Source: Chloroflexota bacterium
GTDB lineage: Bacteria > Chloroflexota > Dehalococcoidia > SAR202 > UBA6927
Reading direction: 5' to 3'
Assembly: GCA_002717725.1 (NCBI GenBank)
Contig: PBBT01000005.1
Span: 92,454 to 123,312 of the forward strand
DNA: 30,859 bases
Under the pieces are notes generated by a model. That model worked only from the letters and a program-made list of their open reading frames with translations. It was not told the origin of the DNA and did no database searches. Position 1 is the stretch's first letter, and each line of letters opens with the position of its first letter. Positions 16,051-23,933 of this stretch are shown piece after piece. A program made the position numbers and the translations under genes.

Positions 16051-18908
16051 TCAATAATGCTCCGAACGTAGTCAAAAGATTCAGAAATTGCCTGTTCAAT
16101 CTTGGAAGAATCCCTTCCTCCAGCTTGAGCAACCTTTGGATTTCCTCCTCCTCCACCTTGGATAGTTTTAGTAACAGTTCCAATTATTTCCTTTGCATTG
16201 ATACCTTTATCAACCAAGTCTTGAGTCACCATAACAAGTAATAAAGGTCGATTTTCAATCACTGCTCCCAGAATTAATACCCCACTAATGATTTTATCTC
16301 TCAGCCAATCACCTATCTCTCTCATTGAATCATTGTTAGAGGATTCAATGAGCGTTGCTAAAACATTAACATTGTTAATTGTTTGGACTCTGGACAAAAG
16401 ACTCTCAGCATTTATCAAAGATTGCTGCCTCTGCAAATCAGACATTTCTTTGCGCAAATCCGCTAAATCTTCTTTCATTTTTGATACTCGTTCTTCTATC
16501 TCATTTACTGGAACCTGCAAATCAGCAGACAACCTATTGTTACTTTCGAACCTATCCCATATGAGTTGCTCAGCATAACGGCCTGTAACCGCTTCCATCC
16601 TCCTCATCCCTGCACCAATACTTGTTTCTCCTAACACCTGAACAATTCCTATCTCACCAGTACGCCTAACATGTGTTCCTCCACAAACTTCAAAACTGAA
16701 TGTTTCACCATTCGCAATTTCAATCAACCTAACCGTCTCACCATATTTATCGCCAAAAAATGCCAACGCACCGTTTCTTATAGCAGTAGTATAGGAATCT
16801 TCACTTTTAAGAACCTTCGCGTTATAACGTATCTTTTCATTAACCAATGTTTGGACTTGGCGCATCTCATCATCAGTTAATTGCTTGACATGCGTGAAAT
16901 CAAATCTCAGGCGATCGGGAGCTACTAAAGATCCAGCCTGACGAACATGCTCACCTAAAACTTGCCTAAGTGCAGAATGTAATAAATGAGTGGCTGTATG
17001 ATTCCTAGCAGTATTTTCTCTACGCACTGGATCAACATAAGAATCCACAATTTCTCCCATAGAAATTGTACCCTTTTTCACAACACCAAAATGCATTACC
17101 AAATCAGGAGTCACTGACTGTGTATCAAATACTTCTATTTGTCCTTGATTCCCATTCAAAACTCCAGCATCACCAACTTGCCCACCACCTTCTGGGTAAA
17201 ATGGCGTCTCCATTAAAGCAATCTCGACTTCGTCACCTTCAGATGCTTGATCAACAACATCATCATCCACCAAAATTCCAACAATTGGAGAAGAATTAGT
17301 TAGAGCATCATAACCAACAAATTTTGTCGCACCCAATCCCATACTTTCATAAATTCTAATTTTCGCTCTATCACCAGAAAAATTCGAGTCTGATCGACTT
17401 CTTGATTGCTGCGCCTGTAACTCAGATGCATACAAATCCATATCAACTTTCATATTATTTTCATTTGCAATTTCAATTGTCATTTCTACAGGATACCCAT
17501 ATGTATCCCACAACAAAAATGCCTCTACTCCAGAAATTGTCATCACTCTTTGAATAATTTCTTCATTAAGGTTTTCTAATTTGGCAAAATCCAAAACCCT
17601 AAGAGATTCTAGAATTTGGTTAGAAGATTTTTCAAAAGCATCTTTGCCTGAAGGATCAATTTGATTTAATGAATCTTGAAACAAATTTTCTAAATGTTTA
17701 ATATCCTTCTCAGTTGAAAAACCACTTGGATTAATTTTTTCCGCTAACAATTGTCTTATAGTTACAAAACCACCCGGACCATTCAGCAGTAGCATAGCCC
17801 TATCGATTGTTTCTTGAAATCTTGTCTCTTCCAAAGAAATTACAGTTTTTATAAAGTCTCTGTGAGCACCTAACTCTGGATAAACAGATTTCATGTTTTC
17901 AATCACCAATGAAGATATTTCATTTATGAAGGAATCAGTTATACCAAGTTTTCTAGCTTGTCTAATTGCCCTACGAATAACACGTCTAAGCACATACCCT
18001 CGTCCCTCATTGCTTGGAACAACACCATCTGCAATCAAGAAAGTAGCACTTCTAGAATGTTCCACAACGGCATTGATCGCATAATCAACCTCTAAATCTT
18101 TGCCATATTGTTTGCCTGAAAACTCAATTATTTTCTTAACTAAAGGATCAAACAAATCCGTTTGGTATATCGTTTCTACATCTTGTAAAATAACTGCAAG
18201 ACGTTCTAATCCCATTCCTGTATCAACACTTGGTGAAGGAAGCAACTCTCTCTTACCTTGTAAATCTTGGTAATATTGCATAAATACCAAATTCCACAAC
18301 TCCACAAACCTGTTACATTTCGTGAATTCGTCAATTTGGTTTTCACAATTCGGAGCACAATCTTCCTTCAGACATCCTGTTTGAGACCCGTAATCATAAT
18401 GAAGTTCGGCACATGGGCCACAAGGACCTTCAGAGCCAGCAGGACCCCACCAATTTTCACTGTCTCCAAATTTAAAAACCCGATCTTTCTTGATTCCTAA
18501 TTCGATCCACAACTTAACAGAATCATCATCAGAAAGATGCGCTGTAGCAGCGAACCGTTCGATTCCTAAATTTAGATTCTCCGTCAAAAACTGAAGTGCA
18601 AATGCCATCGCTTCTTTTTTAAAGTAATCGCCAACACTAAAATTCCCCAACATCTCAAAAAAGGTTAGGTGAGTTGCATCTCCTACCTCTTCAATATCTA
18701 CAGCCCGAAAACATTTTTGCGAAGAAGTCATCCTGGAATTTTTTGGAATTGATTCTCCCACAAAAAATGGTTTGATCTGCACCATCCCAGCTGTAGTAAG
18801 AAGAAGCGTAGGATCACCAACTGGAATCAAAGAAGAACTAGACATCCTTAAATGATCTTTACCTTCAAAATATGACAAGAAGGACTCTCTAATTTCGTCG
18901 ATTTTCAT
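16047..18908 (-). CDS. alaS: Alanyl-tRNA synthetase
   Basis: The ~953-residue protein charges tRNA-Ala. The class II catalytic core starts with FLSYFEGKDHLRMSSSSLIP, followed by the motif 2 region TFFEMLGNFSVGDYFK and motif 3 GMGLERLAVILQ. The editing domain has the zinc site HTATHLL (His ~637/641) and CGGTH (~742/746). The C-terminus ends with a glycine-rich QGGGGGNPKVAQAGGRD. About 75-80 extra residues lie between RAMLLLNGPGG (~373) and AFLLWDTYGYPVEMT (~463), where E. coli-type enzymes have a short link. A TTG one codon upstream is in frame, but AGGTGA spacing favours the ATG at 18908. Part of a zinc ribbon-alaS-ruvX operon. Confidence 0.97.
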   Translation of the reverse strand: MKIDEIRESFLSYFEGKDHLRMSSSSLIPVGDPTLLLTTAGMVQIKPFFVGESIPKNSRMTSSQKCFRAVDIEEVGDATHLTFFEMLGNFSVGDYFKKEAMAFALQFLTENLNLGIERFAATAHLSDDDSVKLWIELGIKKDRVFKFGDSENWWGPAGSEGPCGPCAELHYDYGSQTGCLKEDCAPNCENQIDEFTKCNRFVELWNLVFMQYYQDLQGKRELLPSPSVDTGMGLERLAVILQDVETIYQTDLFDPLVKKIIEFSGKQYGKDLEVDYAINAVVEHSRSATFLIADGVVPSNEGRGYVLRRVIRRAIRQARKLGITDSFINEISSLVIENMKSVYPELGAHRDFIKTVISLEETRFQETIDRAMLLLNGPGGFVTIRQLLAEKINPSGFSTEKDIKHLENLFQDSLNQIDPSGKDAFEKSSNQILESLRVLDFAKLENLNEEIIQRVMTISGVEAFLLWDTYGYPVEMTIEIANENNMKVDMDLYASELQAQQSRSRSDSNFSGDRAKIRIYESMGLGATKFVGYDALTNSSPIVGILVDDDVVDQASEGDEVEIALMETPFYPEGGGQVGDAGVLNGNQGQIEVFDTQSVTPDLVMHFGVVKKGTISMGEIVDSYVDPVRRENTARNHTATHLLHSALRQVLGEHVRQAGSLVAPDRLRFDFTHVKQLTDDEMRQVQTLVNEKIRYNAKVLKSEDSYTTAIRNGALAFFGDKYGETVRLIEIANGETFSFEVCGGTHVRRTGEIGIVQVLGETSIGAGMRRMEAVTGRYAEQLIWDRFESNNRLSADLQVPVNEIEERVSKMKEDLADLRKEMSDLQRQQSLINAESLLSRVQTINNVNVLATLIESSNNDSMREIGDWLRDKIISGVLILGAVIENRPLLLVMVTQDLVDKGINAKEIIGTVTKTIQGGGGGNPKVAQAGGRDSSKIEQAISESFDYVRSIIE

Positions 18909-18943
18909 CAATCACCTAATTTATTGAAAAATTTACTCTGATT

Positions 18944-19099
18944 CTACTGAATTACTTGTTTAAGTTTTCCTATCCTAAATAAGCTTGCACCACAAAGAGA
19001 ACATTTGCCTTGCAATGCAGTACGCCCGTTTTTAAGCTTTACCTCTTTGCAATTGATAATATCACTATTTACATTGCATCGTAAACAAAAAGCTTGCAT
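18944..19099 (-). CDS. Small zinc-ribbon protein (DUF5679-like, 51 aa)
   Basis: A 51-codon frame on the minus strand encodes a protein starting MQAFCLRCNVNSDI, with a second knuckle GKCSLCGASLFRIGK. Two Cys-x2-Cys pairs (Cys5/8 and Cys33/36) are separated by a beta hairpin with the KLKNGRTALQG turn. This is the pattern of the DUF5679 zinc ribbon (PF18930-type, recalled from memory). GAGGGTGA lies about 5 bases before the ATG. It is 35 bases upstream of alaS on the same strand and is likely its operon leader gene. Function unknown; nucleic-acid or ribosome binding would suit a zinc ribbon. Confidence 0.8.
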   Translation of the reverse strand: MQAFCLRCNVNSDIINCKEVKLKNGRTALQGKCSLCGASLFRIGKLKQVIQ

Positions 19100-19199
19100 A
19101 TATCACCCTCGAAAACATTTATAGTTTAAGGGTAAGGATTTCATACTGAAGCTACAATCAGTTTCAGATATTTTTTTTCCGAATGTTGCGAAAATTCCT

Positions 19200-19232
19200 T
19201 GACTCGTTTAGTCATTCTCTGAGTGATACAAT
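19200..19232 (+). promoter_or_regulatory. Extended -10 promoter candidate with inverted repeat upstream of the second SDR
   Basis: TGATACAAT (19224-19232) is an extended -10 element about 40 bases before the SDR start. Directly upstream lies the inverted repeat TGACT-CGTTT-AGTCA (19200-19214), positioned where a bound regulator would touch the -35 region. The -35-like TTGACT (19199-19204) is 22 bases from the -10, too far for a normal pair. The operator role is speculative. Confidence 0.4.
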
Positions 19233-19273
19233 AATGTGAACTATGACCCAATACGCTAGATTCAGAGGTTGAG

Positions 19274-20038
19274 ATGAGCAAAAAGAAGATTTTAATTACC
19301 GGGTCTTCAGGAATTATAGGTAGTGCCCTTTTAAATCGCCTATCCCCAACATATGAAATACGCGGATGTGATTTGAAAAACCCTGGAAACATTCAAGATT
19401 TCCATAGCATAGACGGGAAAAATTTGAAATCGTATTTACAAGCATTCGAAGGAGTAGATACAGTAATTGATCTGGCATCGATCCCAAGTGCTACAAGCCC
19501 TTGGGAAATCATCGCAGAAAACAACATCCCCTGTATGTACAATGCTCTCGAAGCTGCAAAACAATCTGGTGTAAAAAGATTAATCTTTGCTAGTTCAAAT
19601 CACGTAACTGGTATGTACGAATATGATGACCCGTATCATTCAATTATTTCCGGGAAATACGACAGATTAGACCCTTCCAATATCCCATATATAACAAAAA
19701 ACATGGATATTAGACCCGATGGGCCATATGGTATTGGAAAGGCTCTTGGAGAAGCTGCGGGAAGATATTATTCAGATAAATTTGGATTATCTGTGATATG
19801 CCTCAGAATCGGGACATTTAATGCGGAAGATAAACCCTTAAATGCTCGGAATTTTGCAACTTTGATTACACATAATGATTTTGAAAAACTTGTCTCATGC
19901 TCAATTGAAGCTCCAAATAATGTGAAGTTTGATATTTTCTACGGCGTATCAAATAATTTTTGGCGTTTTTGGGACATAGAAAATGCACGCTCTACCATTG
20001 GTTACCAACCAACTGATAATGCAGAAATTTGGAGATGA
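19274..20038 (+). CDS. NAD-dependent epimerase/dehydratase (extended SDR), uronate-dehydrogenase-like
   Basis: The protein has 254 residues. Rossmann motif KILITGSSGIIGSALLNRL (5-23); the catalytic Ser region FASSNHVTGMYEYDDPY; Tyr152-x3-Lys156 in GPYGIGKALGEAAGRYY; then CLRIGTFN and FYGVSNNFWRFWD. Paralogous to the SDR at 6305-7228 (shared ILITG, ASSNH, YG.SNN..FW..NAR motifs) but about 50 residues shorter. By resemblance to Udh it would oxidise a uronate or related sugar to a lactone with NAD. Its stop overlaps the SD of the following Pyr-domain gene, so the two are co-transcribed and probably coupled. Confidence 0.83.
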   Translation: MSKKKILITGSSGIIGSALLNRLSPTYEIRGCDLKNPGNIQDFHSIDGKNLKSYLQAFEGVDTVIDLASIPSATSPWEIIAENNIPCMYNALEAAKQSGVKRLIFASSNHVTGMYEYDDPYHSIISGKYDRLDPSNIPYITKNMDIRPDGPYGIGKALGEAAGRYYSDKFGLSVICLRIGTFNAEDKPLNARNFATLITHNDFEKLVSCSIEAPNNVKFDIFYGVSNNFWRFWDIENARSTIGYQPTDNAEIWR

Positions 20039-20042
20039 TCAA

Positions 20043-20540
20043 GTGACAAATCAAAAATTAACACCTGATAGAGTAATTACTGAACTTAAAAAAAATGGGA
20101 TCTCTCACATAGTTTGGCTTCCAGATAGCGAAACAAATTTTATGTACAAGGCAATGCAAGTAGAAAGCACAATTGACATAATCCCTATATGCAGAGAAGG
20201 CGAAGCTTTACCAATTGCTGCTGGACTGTGGGTAGGCGGAAAAAAACCAATCGTGATGATTCAAAATACTGGACTTTTAGAATCAGGCGATTCTTTAAGG
20301 GGGATGGGTATAGACCTCAATCTCCCTATCCTTATGATTATAGGATACAGAGGGTGGAATTCAGGCAAAGAAATGACTGATACAGCAGGGAAATTTACGG
20401 AACCAATGTTAAATGCTCTTGGAATAAAACATTATCTAATAGAGACTAATGAAGACGTCAATTACATTTCGGAAGCAATCATTGAAGCCGAATCTTCCCA
20501 AATGCCAGTAGCATGCTTGATGGGATCAGAATACAGTTAA
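20043..20540 (+). CDS. ThDP Pyr-domain-only protein, sulfopyruvate/phosphonopyruvate decarboxylase alpha-subunit-like
   Basis: From GTG at 20043 the protein has 165 residues and corresponds only to the N-terminal Pyr domain of ThDP decarboxylases. The cofactor-activating Glu52 is in CREGEALPIAAGLWVGG, followed by PIVMIQNTGLLESGDSLRGM and LPILMIIGYRGWNSG, as in sulfopyruvate decarboxylase ComD and phosphonopyruvate decarboxylase. An upstream ATG (19983) would add 20 residues overlapping the SDR; the SD GGAGA at 20031-20035 points instead to the GTG. The PP half (ComE-like, GDG...NN) is not encoded next to it; rpiB follows convergently after one base. It needs a partner from elsewhere to be active. 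Confidence 0.8.
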   Translation: MTNQKLTPDRVITELKKNGISHIVWLPDSETNFMYKAMQVESTIDIIPICREGEALPIAAGLWVGGKKPIVMIQNTGLLESGDSLRGMGIDLNLPILMIIGYRGWNSGKEMTDTAGKFTEPMLNALGIKHYLIETNEDVNYISEAIIEAESSQMPVACLMGSEYS

Positions 20541-20541
20541 T

Positions 20542-20994
20542 TCAGTTATGATTTTTCTCAATATTGAGAACTTTTTTTAGCCTTCTCATATGTCTATCTT
20601 CCGAAGTAAACTTCGCTTCTACAAATGACTTGACTAAATCAATTGCCAATTCTTCATCAATTATTCTACCGCCTATACAAAGAACATTCATATCATCATG
20701 CTCCACTCCCTGATGAGCAGAATAAATGTCATGACAAACACTGGCCCTAATTCCATCAATTTTATTTAGAGCAATATTTGCACCAACTCCACTTCCACAC
20801 AACATTATGCCGCGCTCTGCTTCAGATGAAACAACAGCTCTACCAAGCAAAAGAGCAAAATCAGGATAATCATCTGAATCGTCCAATTTATGTGCTCCGA
20901 CATCAATGACTTCAACACCGAATTCATCTAAAAACATTACTACTTTTTGCTTTAAGTCATATCCTGCATGATCAGCGCCGACAGCAATCTTCAT
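20542..20994 (-). CDS. rpiB: Ribose-5-phosphate isomerase B (RpiB/LacAB family)
   Basis: The 150-residue protein starts MKIAVGADHAGYDLKQKV, the RpiB signature, and has the conserved DYPDFALLLGRAV, the catalytic-Cys loop GIMLCGSGVGANIALNKIDGIRAS, and the HDDMNVLCIGGRII segment. It interconverts ribose 5-phosphate and ribulose 5-phosphate (or allose 6-phosphate). A GTG one codon upstream is in frame, but GAGG is 6 bases from the ATG at 20994. Its stop is 1 base from the stop of the convergent Pyr-domain gene, so its 3' end holds the terminator of that transcript. Confidence 0.93.
   Translation of the reverse strand: MKIAVGADHAGYDLKQKVVMFLDEFGVEVIDVGAHKLDDSDDYPDFALLLGRAVVSSEAERGIMLCGSGVGANIALNKIDGIRASVCHDIYSAHQGVEHDDMNVLCIGGRIIDEELAIDLVKSFVEAKFTSEDRHMRRLKKVLNIEKNHN
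20555..20578 (+). terminator. Weak intrinsic terminator of the SDR/Pyr-domain transcript, inside rpiB
   Basis: TTCTCA-ATAT-TGAGAA forms a 6-bp stem within a perfect 16-base palindrome, followed by C and seven T residues on the plus strand. It lies 15 bases after the stop of the Pyr-domain gene and within the antisense strand of the rpiB 3' coding end. The stem is short and AT-rich, so efficiency is uncertain. Confidence 0.5.
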
Positions 20995-21126
20995 CACAAA
21001 CCTCGAAAAACATTAATGGTTGGAGTGTAAAACTCAAATCTTGGAATGTCTAGTCAGAATTTCTCAATCGTCCAAACGAACGAATGATTTAAGCTCTCTA
21101 GAATGACATTTTGAAACATTTTGATA

Positions 21127-21135
21127 TGCTACAAT
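21127..21135 (+). promoter_or_regulatory. Extended -10 promoter candidate of the hydrolase operon
   Basis: TGCTACAAT matches the extended -10 consensus TGnTATAAT with one mismatch, 43 bases before the ATG at 21179. No good -35 lies at the right distance, as is common for extended -10 promoters. It is the only promoter-like element seen before the five plus-strand genes that follow. Confidence 0.4.
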
Positions 21136-21178
21136 CAACCAATCTATTTAAAGCTTTTATCACAACAAAGGGATTGCA

Positions 21179-23137
21179 ATGAGTCTTTCAAAACTAGAAA
21201 TCAAGAACAGATTTATTACTTTCAATGGGAAAACGTTTGGAACTGTTGGCAGATACGAGCAACTAGAAGGCACCGCTCATTTCAGGGTGAGCAGACATAA
21301 CCCGACCGATGAATTCATCGATGGTTTAGGGAACAACCTTTCACATACTGAAAATTGTTCCTCACAAAATTTATGTTATGAATCGTTCAGTGCTGATTTC
21401 GTACTAATAAAACCTGAAAACATGTCTAATAGCAACCAGAGTATTCTAATCGATATTTTAAATCGTGGAAGAAAGACTGTCCTCAATACTTTTAACAGCA
21501 ATGATCAAACCATCACTGACCCTAGCGCACCACTAGACGAAGGCAATGGATTCCTAATGAACGAAGGTTATTCAATAGGATTTATTGGTTGGCAAACAGA
21601 CGTCACTGAAAATGATTTGGGACTAATGACTATGCAAAATGTTCCAATTATTGATCCTGAAAACCTAGACAGAGAAAAGCAAAAAATGCTGATGTGGTTC
21701 CAATCAGATAACCCAACTAATTATTTCAATTTATCTCACAGAGATCACAAAACCTGGTTACCTAATGAAGATTTTCTAGATTCTGCAGAATTAATATCTA
21801 GGGAACATCCACATGCTAGCCCAAAACTAGTACAAAGAAATGAATGGTCATTTTCCGAAAATTCCGAAAATGGAGAGGCTTGCATCTACAAACCTGATGG
21901 ATTTGAACCAGGCCTTATTTATGAATTATCGTTTATTCCTAAAACTCACTCCATGCCTGGTATTGGATTTAGTGTTATAAGAGATTTCAGCTCATTCCTA
22001 AAATATGAAAACGATAATAATGAAAATCCCGTTGCAGAAAAAATTAATTTCGCTTATGCATTCGGACAATCACAAAGTGGAAGATTCCTAAGAAATTATC
22101 TATATGAAGGAGCTAATGTGAACCAGTCCGGGAAAATCGCATTAGATGGAATTATTGCACATGTAGCAGGAGGAAATAGAGGAGAATTTAATTTTTCAAC
22201 TGCACAACCCTCAAAAGATATTTTTTATACTCTACCTGACCCTTTTCCATTTACTGACACTGCTCAATCAAGAAATAATTCTTCAAAATATGTTTCCCTA
22301 CTGGACAAAACAAGATCTACAAATACTACTCCAAAAATAATGTTCACAAACACTTCAGCCGAGTATTGGAGAGGTGATGCTGCTCTAATACATATCAATC
22401 TCGATGGGAAAAATGATGCAGAGGAAGATTCGGAAAATGTACGGAGATATCATTTTAGTGGCACACAACACGGGGCTTCCAAATGGCCTCCCCCAAAACA
22501 ACGTCCTGATGGAATAGTAGGACAATTTCCATTTAATACTATTGATTACAGGCCGCTATTACGAGCCTGTTTATCGAACTTGAATCTATGGGTTAAATCT
22601 AATATAGAACCACCAAAAAGCGAACATCCAAAATTTCTCAACAAAACTGCTGTTAACTCAAAAAATGTCATGTCGAAATTAGAGAAAATCCCCAGCGTTT
22701 CTCCACAATCAAAACTCTTACACACTTTTGACAGATCAAATAAAGAAAATCATTTTCCTTCTATAGTCTCTGAAATTGATGAAACTTTCAATGAGATTGC
22801 TGGCGTACGTCTACCTGATATTTCTTCCCCTCTGGCAACTTATTTTGGGTGGAATTTAAGACATCCAAGTATTGGAGCCCCACATTTGCCAATTGGAATC
22901 ACTGGAGGTCTTGCGGGATCAACGATACCGCTTCCAATTAATGAAATAGAAGCGAATTCAAACAATGATCCTCGAGTAGCTATTTCTAAAATGTATTCTT
23001 CAAAAGAGGAATATCTAAAAAGAGTTAAGACTGACGCACTAGATTTGATAGATAAAAAGTTCTTATTAAAAGAAGATTTAGAAATCATTATCGAACATGC
23101 ATCCCAAAAATATTTAGATATTGTGGGGAAACAATAA
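21179..23137 (+). CDS. Alpha/beta hydrolase domain-containing protein (PF20091-like)
   Basis: The 652-residue protein resembles the large family annotated as alpha/beta hydrolase domain (Abhydrolase_10). The nucleophile elbow is AFGQSQSGRFLRNYLYEG (the first Ser of G-Q-S-Q-S-G). This is followed by FDGIIAHVAGG-type strand residues, MFTNTSAEYWRGDAALIH and the probable His of YHFSGTQHGASKWPP. The N-terminal ~250 residues are beta-rich (FGTVGRYEQLEGTAHFRV). No signal peptide is visible. It has AGGGA before its ATG and leads a plus-strand series with a VLRF1-like protein, a ferredoxin, D-aminoacylase and an oxidase. An ester or amide hydrolase role is likely; the substrate is unknown. Confidence 0.78.
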   Translation: MSLSKLEIKNRFITFNGKTFGTVGRYEQLEGTAHFRVSRHNPTDEFIDGLGNNLSHTENCSSQNLCYESFSADFVLIKPENMSNSNQSILIDILNRGRKTVLNTFNSNDQTITDPSAPLDEGNGFLMNEGYSIGFIGWQTDVTENDLGLMTMQNVPIIDPENLDREKQKMLMWFQSDNPTNYFNLSHRDHKTWLPNEDFLDSAELISREHPHASPKLVQRNEWSFSENSENGEACIYKPDGFEPGLIYELSFIPKTHSMPGIGFSVIRDFSSFLKYENDNNENPVAEKINFAYAFGQSQSGRFLRNYLYEGANVNQSGKIALDGIIAHVAGGNRGEFNFSTAQPSKDIFYTLPDPFPFTDTAQSRNNSSKYVSLLDKTRSTNTTPKIMFTNTSAEYWRGDAALIHINLDGKNDAEEDSENVRRYHFSGTQHGASKWPPPKQRPDGIVGQFPFNTIDYRPLLRACLSNLNLWVKSNIEPPKSEHPKFLNKTAVNSKNVMSKLEKIPSVSPQSKLLHTFDRSNKENHFPSIVSEIDETFNEIAGVRLPDISSPLATYFGWNLRHPSIGAPHLPIGITGGLAGSTIPLPINEIEANSNNDPRVAISKMYSSKEEYLKRVKTDALDLIDKKFLLKEDLEIIIEHASQKYLDIVGKQ

Positions 23138-23150
23138 TTTAGGCATTAAA

Positions 23151-23933
23151 ATGGTTCATCCAATAGCACCCAAAAATAATGTATATAAAGAATTTCAAAT
23201 CCAGCTGAAATCTTATCTATCTCCACAAAGAACGATATCAAGTTTAAATCAAATAGATTCAGAGAGTTGGTGCCAAGAAACCATTTTTTTTCCAAGAGGC
23301 TTCGATAGTAAAAACATTCCAGATCAAAAAATACAGAAAATTATTAATGAAATAGACTTTTTAGACAATGGAATTGTAATCTTTGTAGGAAATAACAAAA
23401 TCACAGTATTAATTCCTCCTTTGCCAATGATGATTGAAAAATCATTTCCTGGATTCAAACCAAAACCTATTATAGATTTGTTGAACAACTGCCCCACCTT
23501 TGCAGTAGTACTCATAAGATTAGGCAATTATGCAATAGGTGTAATTAAAGATCATAAATTGCAATCATCAAAAACCGGTTCTCGTCTGGTTAAAAACAGA
23601 CACAAAAAAGGTGGTTCTTCTCAAAGAAGATTTGAAAGAGGACGAGAACGTCAAATAAAAGAATTGTTTGACAAAATATGTGACACTGCAAAAAGGATTT
23701 TCACACCCTATGAAAATGAAATCGACTATATTTTTTTTGGAGGTGACAAACATGTGATTTCAAATTTCCACTTAAGATGTCCGTCTGTGAAGAAATTCGA
23801 CCAAATTGAACGAAGATTACCCGTTCACAGACCAGGACTTAAAGCACTACAATCAATCGAAAAAGAAATATGGAAAACACATCTGATAGAATTCATTGAA
23901 ACTCAAAATGTTTTGGAGGAAAACAATGCCTAA
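23151..23933 (+). CDS. VLRF1/Vms1-ANKZF1-like peptidyl-tRNA hydrolase (ribosome rescue)
   Basis: From ATG 23151 the protein has 260 residues. The signature is TGSRLVKNRHKKGGSSQRRFERGRERQ (142-168): a basic patch with a GGSSQ loop, like the G-x-x-Q catalytic loop of Vms1/ANKZF1-type release factors, and the K-x-GG-x-S-x-RF pattern of bacterial and archaeal VLRF1 homologues. A following helix (ELFDKICDTAKRIF) and IDYIFFGGDKHVIS match an eRF1-like domain 2/3 layout. The family cleaves nascent-chain tRNA on stalled ribosomal subunits. An ATG at 23121 would overlap the previous gene; AGG spacing slightly favours 23151. Its end overlaps the next start. Its place in a catabolic operon is unexpected. 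Confidence 0.68.
   Translation: MVHPIAPKNNVYKEFQIQLKSYLSPQRTISSLNQIDSESWCQETIFFPRGFDSKNIPDQKIQKIINEIDFLDNGIVIFVGNNKITVLIPPLPMMIEKSFPGFKPKPIIDLLNNCPTFAVVLIRLGNYAIGVIKDHKLQSSKTGSRLVKNRHKKGGSSQRRFERGRERQIKELFDKICDTAKRIFTPYENEIDYIFFGGDKHVISNFHLRCPSVKKFDQIERRLPVHRPGLKALQSIEKEIWKTHLIEFIETQNVLEENNA

Noticed and set aside
18909..18943. T-box or other tRNA-sensing leader upstream of alaS
   Set aside because: The gap to the zinc-ribbon gene is only 35 bases, too short for a T-box; no specifier/antiterminator structure was seen.
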